Shown: positions 4,173 to 5,035 of the stretch, piece by piece
Numbering within the stretch: the first letter of the stretch is position 1
Layout: each line of letters begins with the position of its first letter
Source of the DNA: QS-5-54-17 sp964489295
Lineage (GTDB): Bacteria > Patescibacteriota > Saccharimonadia > QS-5-54-17
DNA length: 5,035 bases
Direction: 5' to 3'
Assembly (NCBI GenBank): GCA_964489295.1
Contig: CAZAXT010000024.1
Coordinates: 1 to 5,035, forward strand
Notes under the pieces: model-generated
Database searches by the model: none
The model's input: the letters and a program-made list of their open reading frames with translations, nothing else
What the model was told of the DNA's origin: nothing
Translations under genes and position numbers: made by a program

Positions 4173-5035
4173 TCAATTTCGCATCAAGCGATCAACTTCT
4201 TCCAGATCGACCGCGTAGTTTTTGGCTTCCTCATAGGTGATCTTGCCGCCCCGGATCATGTTGACCAAGGTTTTGTCCATAGACTGCATCCCCTGTTCGG
4301 CGCCAGTCTGGATAACCGAATCCAGTTGGTGAGTCTTACCCTCACGAATAATGTTCCGGACCGCCGAATTAGCTACCATGACTTCGGCAGCCGGCATGCG
4401 CCCGCCGCCGATCGCCGGCACTAACCGTTGGGCACATATACCCTGGATGATGGACGCTAACTGGACCCGGATCTGTTGCTGCTGGTGCGGCGGGAATACG
4501 TCAACCATCCGGTCCACACTCTGGGACGCCGAGTTGGTATGCAGAGTGGCAAATACCAGGTGCCCCGTTTCGGCGATCGTAATGGCCGCGGCGATCGTCT
4601 CCAGATCCCGCATCTCACCGATCAACACCACATCGGGGTCCTGACGCAAGGTTGAACGCAAAGACGTGGCGAATGAGTACGTATCATAATGTACTTCCCG
4701 CTGAGCTACCACCGCCTGCTTGTTTTGGTGGGTATACTCAATGGGATCTTCAATGGTAATGATGTGCACCGCCCGTTCTTCATTGATCTTATCGATCATG
4801 GCAGCCAGTGTCGTCGACTTTCCGGAACCGGTCGGGCCGGTAACAAGCACCAATCCGCGCGGATATTCGGTAAAACTATTCATGACCTTGGGAAGCCCCA
4901 GATCCTCGATAGTCCGTATATCGCTGGGTATCAAACGGAGCGCGGCAGCCAGATTGCCTCGCTCGTGATAGGCATTAACACGGAACCGTCCCAGATCGCC
5001 GAAAGCAAACGAAAAATCAAGCTCTTTGTCTTTTT
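4173..5035 (-). CDS. pilT: Type IV pilus retraction ATPase PilT, N-terminus outside the window
   Basis: This cytoplasmic hexameric ATPase drives pilus disassembly and so powers twitching and DNA uptake. The reading frame is open to the right edge; 286 residues are visible and roughly 65-70 are probably missing, given a family length near 350. The first visible residues (KDKELDFSFAFGDLGRFRVN) match the PilT N-terminal domain. Counting from the edge, the motifs are the Walker A GPTGSGKST (66-74, bases 4812-4838), the Asp box IEDPIEYTH (94-102), Walker B DVVLIGEMRD (134-143), the His box GHLVFATLHTNSA (157-169), and AVRNIIRE (224-231). The last corresponds to the AIRNLIRE signature that separates PilT from the extension ATPase PilB. 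It ends with TGA, so TGA is a stop codon here. pilD follows 106 bp downstream on the same strand. Confidence 0.96.
   Translation of the reverse strand, partial: KDKELDFSFAFGDLGRFRVNAYHERGNLAAALRLIPSDIRTIEDLGLPKVMNSFTEYPRGLVLVTGPTGSGKSTTLAAMIDKINEERAVHIITIEDPIEYTHQNKQAVVAQREVHYDTYSFATSLRSTLRQDPDVVLIGEMRDLETIAAAITIAETGHLVFATLHTNSASQSVDRMVDVFPPHQQQQIRVQLASIIQGICAQRLVPAIGGGRMPAAEVMVANSAVRNIIREGKTHQLDSVIQTGAEQGMQSMDKTLVNMIRGGKITYEEAKNYAVDLEEVDRLMRN

Noticed and set aside
4173..4175. TGA recoding to glycine as in Gracilibacteria or Absconditabacteria
   Set aside because: pilT ends with TGA exactly where PilT proteins normally end, and no in-frame TGA codon interrupts the other genes.
4932..4934. 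pilT start at the TTG codon at 4934
   Set aside because: The frame stays open to the window edge and encodes recognisable PilT N-terminal sequence upstream of this codon, so the gene is cut by the edge rather than starting here.

Overview
The window suggests a bacterium of the candidate phyla radiation (Patescibacteria). This is inference. It rests on the form of the single Xer recombinase (extra segment before the HxxR box, C-terminus reading FHG), a nucleoside diphosphate kinase with an extra loop, small tightly packed housekeeping genes and a minimal type IV pilus gene pair. TAA, TAG and TGA all end recognisable genes, so lineages that recode TGA are unlikely. A run of 100 N (3511-3610) shows this is a scaffolded draft or metagenome assembly.

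Layout. From the left edge, on the minus strand, come tRNA-Arg(CCT) (2-76), a repeat-filled spacer, then a compact minus-strand operon read from right to left: uppP (undecaprenyl-diphosphate phosphatase, 1271-2056), ndk (763-1257) and a Nudix hydrolase (232-753). In both operon junctions the Shine-Dalgarno of the downstream gene abuts or overlaps the stop codon of the upstream gene. Across a divergent spacer (2057-2211), the plus strand carries a Xer tyrosine recombinase (2212-3129). A second repeat-filled spacer separates it from two convergent minus-strand type IV pilus genes: pilD (prepilin peptidase, 3253-4066, broken by the N gap) and, upstream of it, pilT (retraction ATPase, 4173 to beyond the right edge).

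How the genes work together. UppP recycles the lipid carrier for cell-wall synthesis. Ndk and the Nudix enzyme manage nucleotide pools. The Xer protein probably resolves chromosome dimers. PilD matures pilins and PilT retracts pili, a pair expected in attachment or DNA uptake.

The most unusual signal is a family of degenerate tandem repeats with a strict 7-bp period. It fills the tRNA/Nudix spacer (84-160), the xerC/pilD spacer (3131-3242), and a segment of about 171 bp inside pilD (about 3804-3976). There it encodes an extra hydrophilic stretch of about 57 residues between the first membrane helix and the zinc-binding cysteines. An 11-bp exact match links the spacer copy to the pilD copy. 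In the pilD insertion the two ends are imperfect inverted repeats. This looks like a mobile or expanding heptamer element that enters both spacers and a coding gene.
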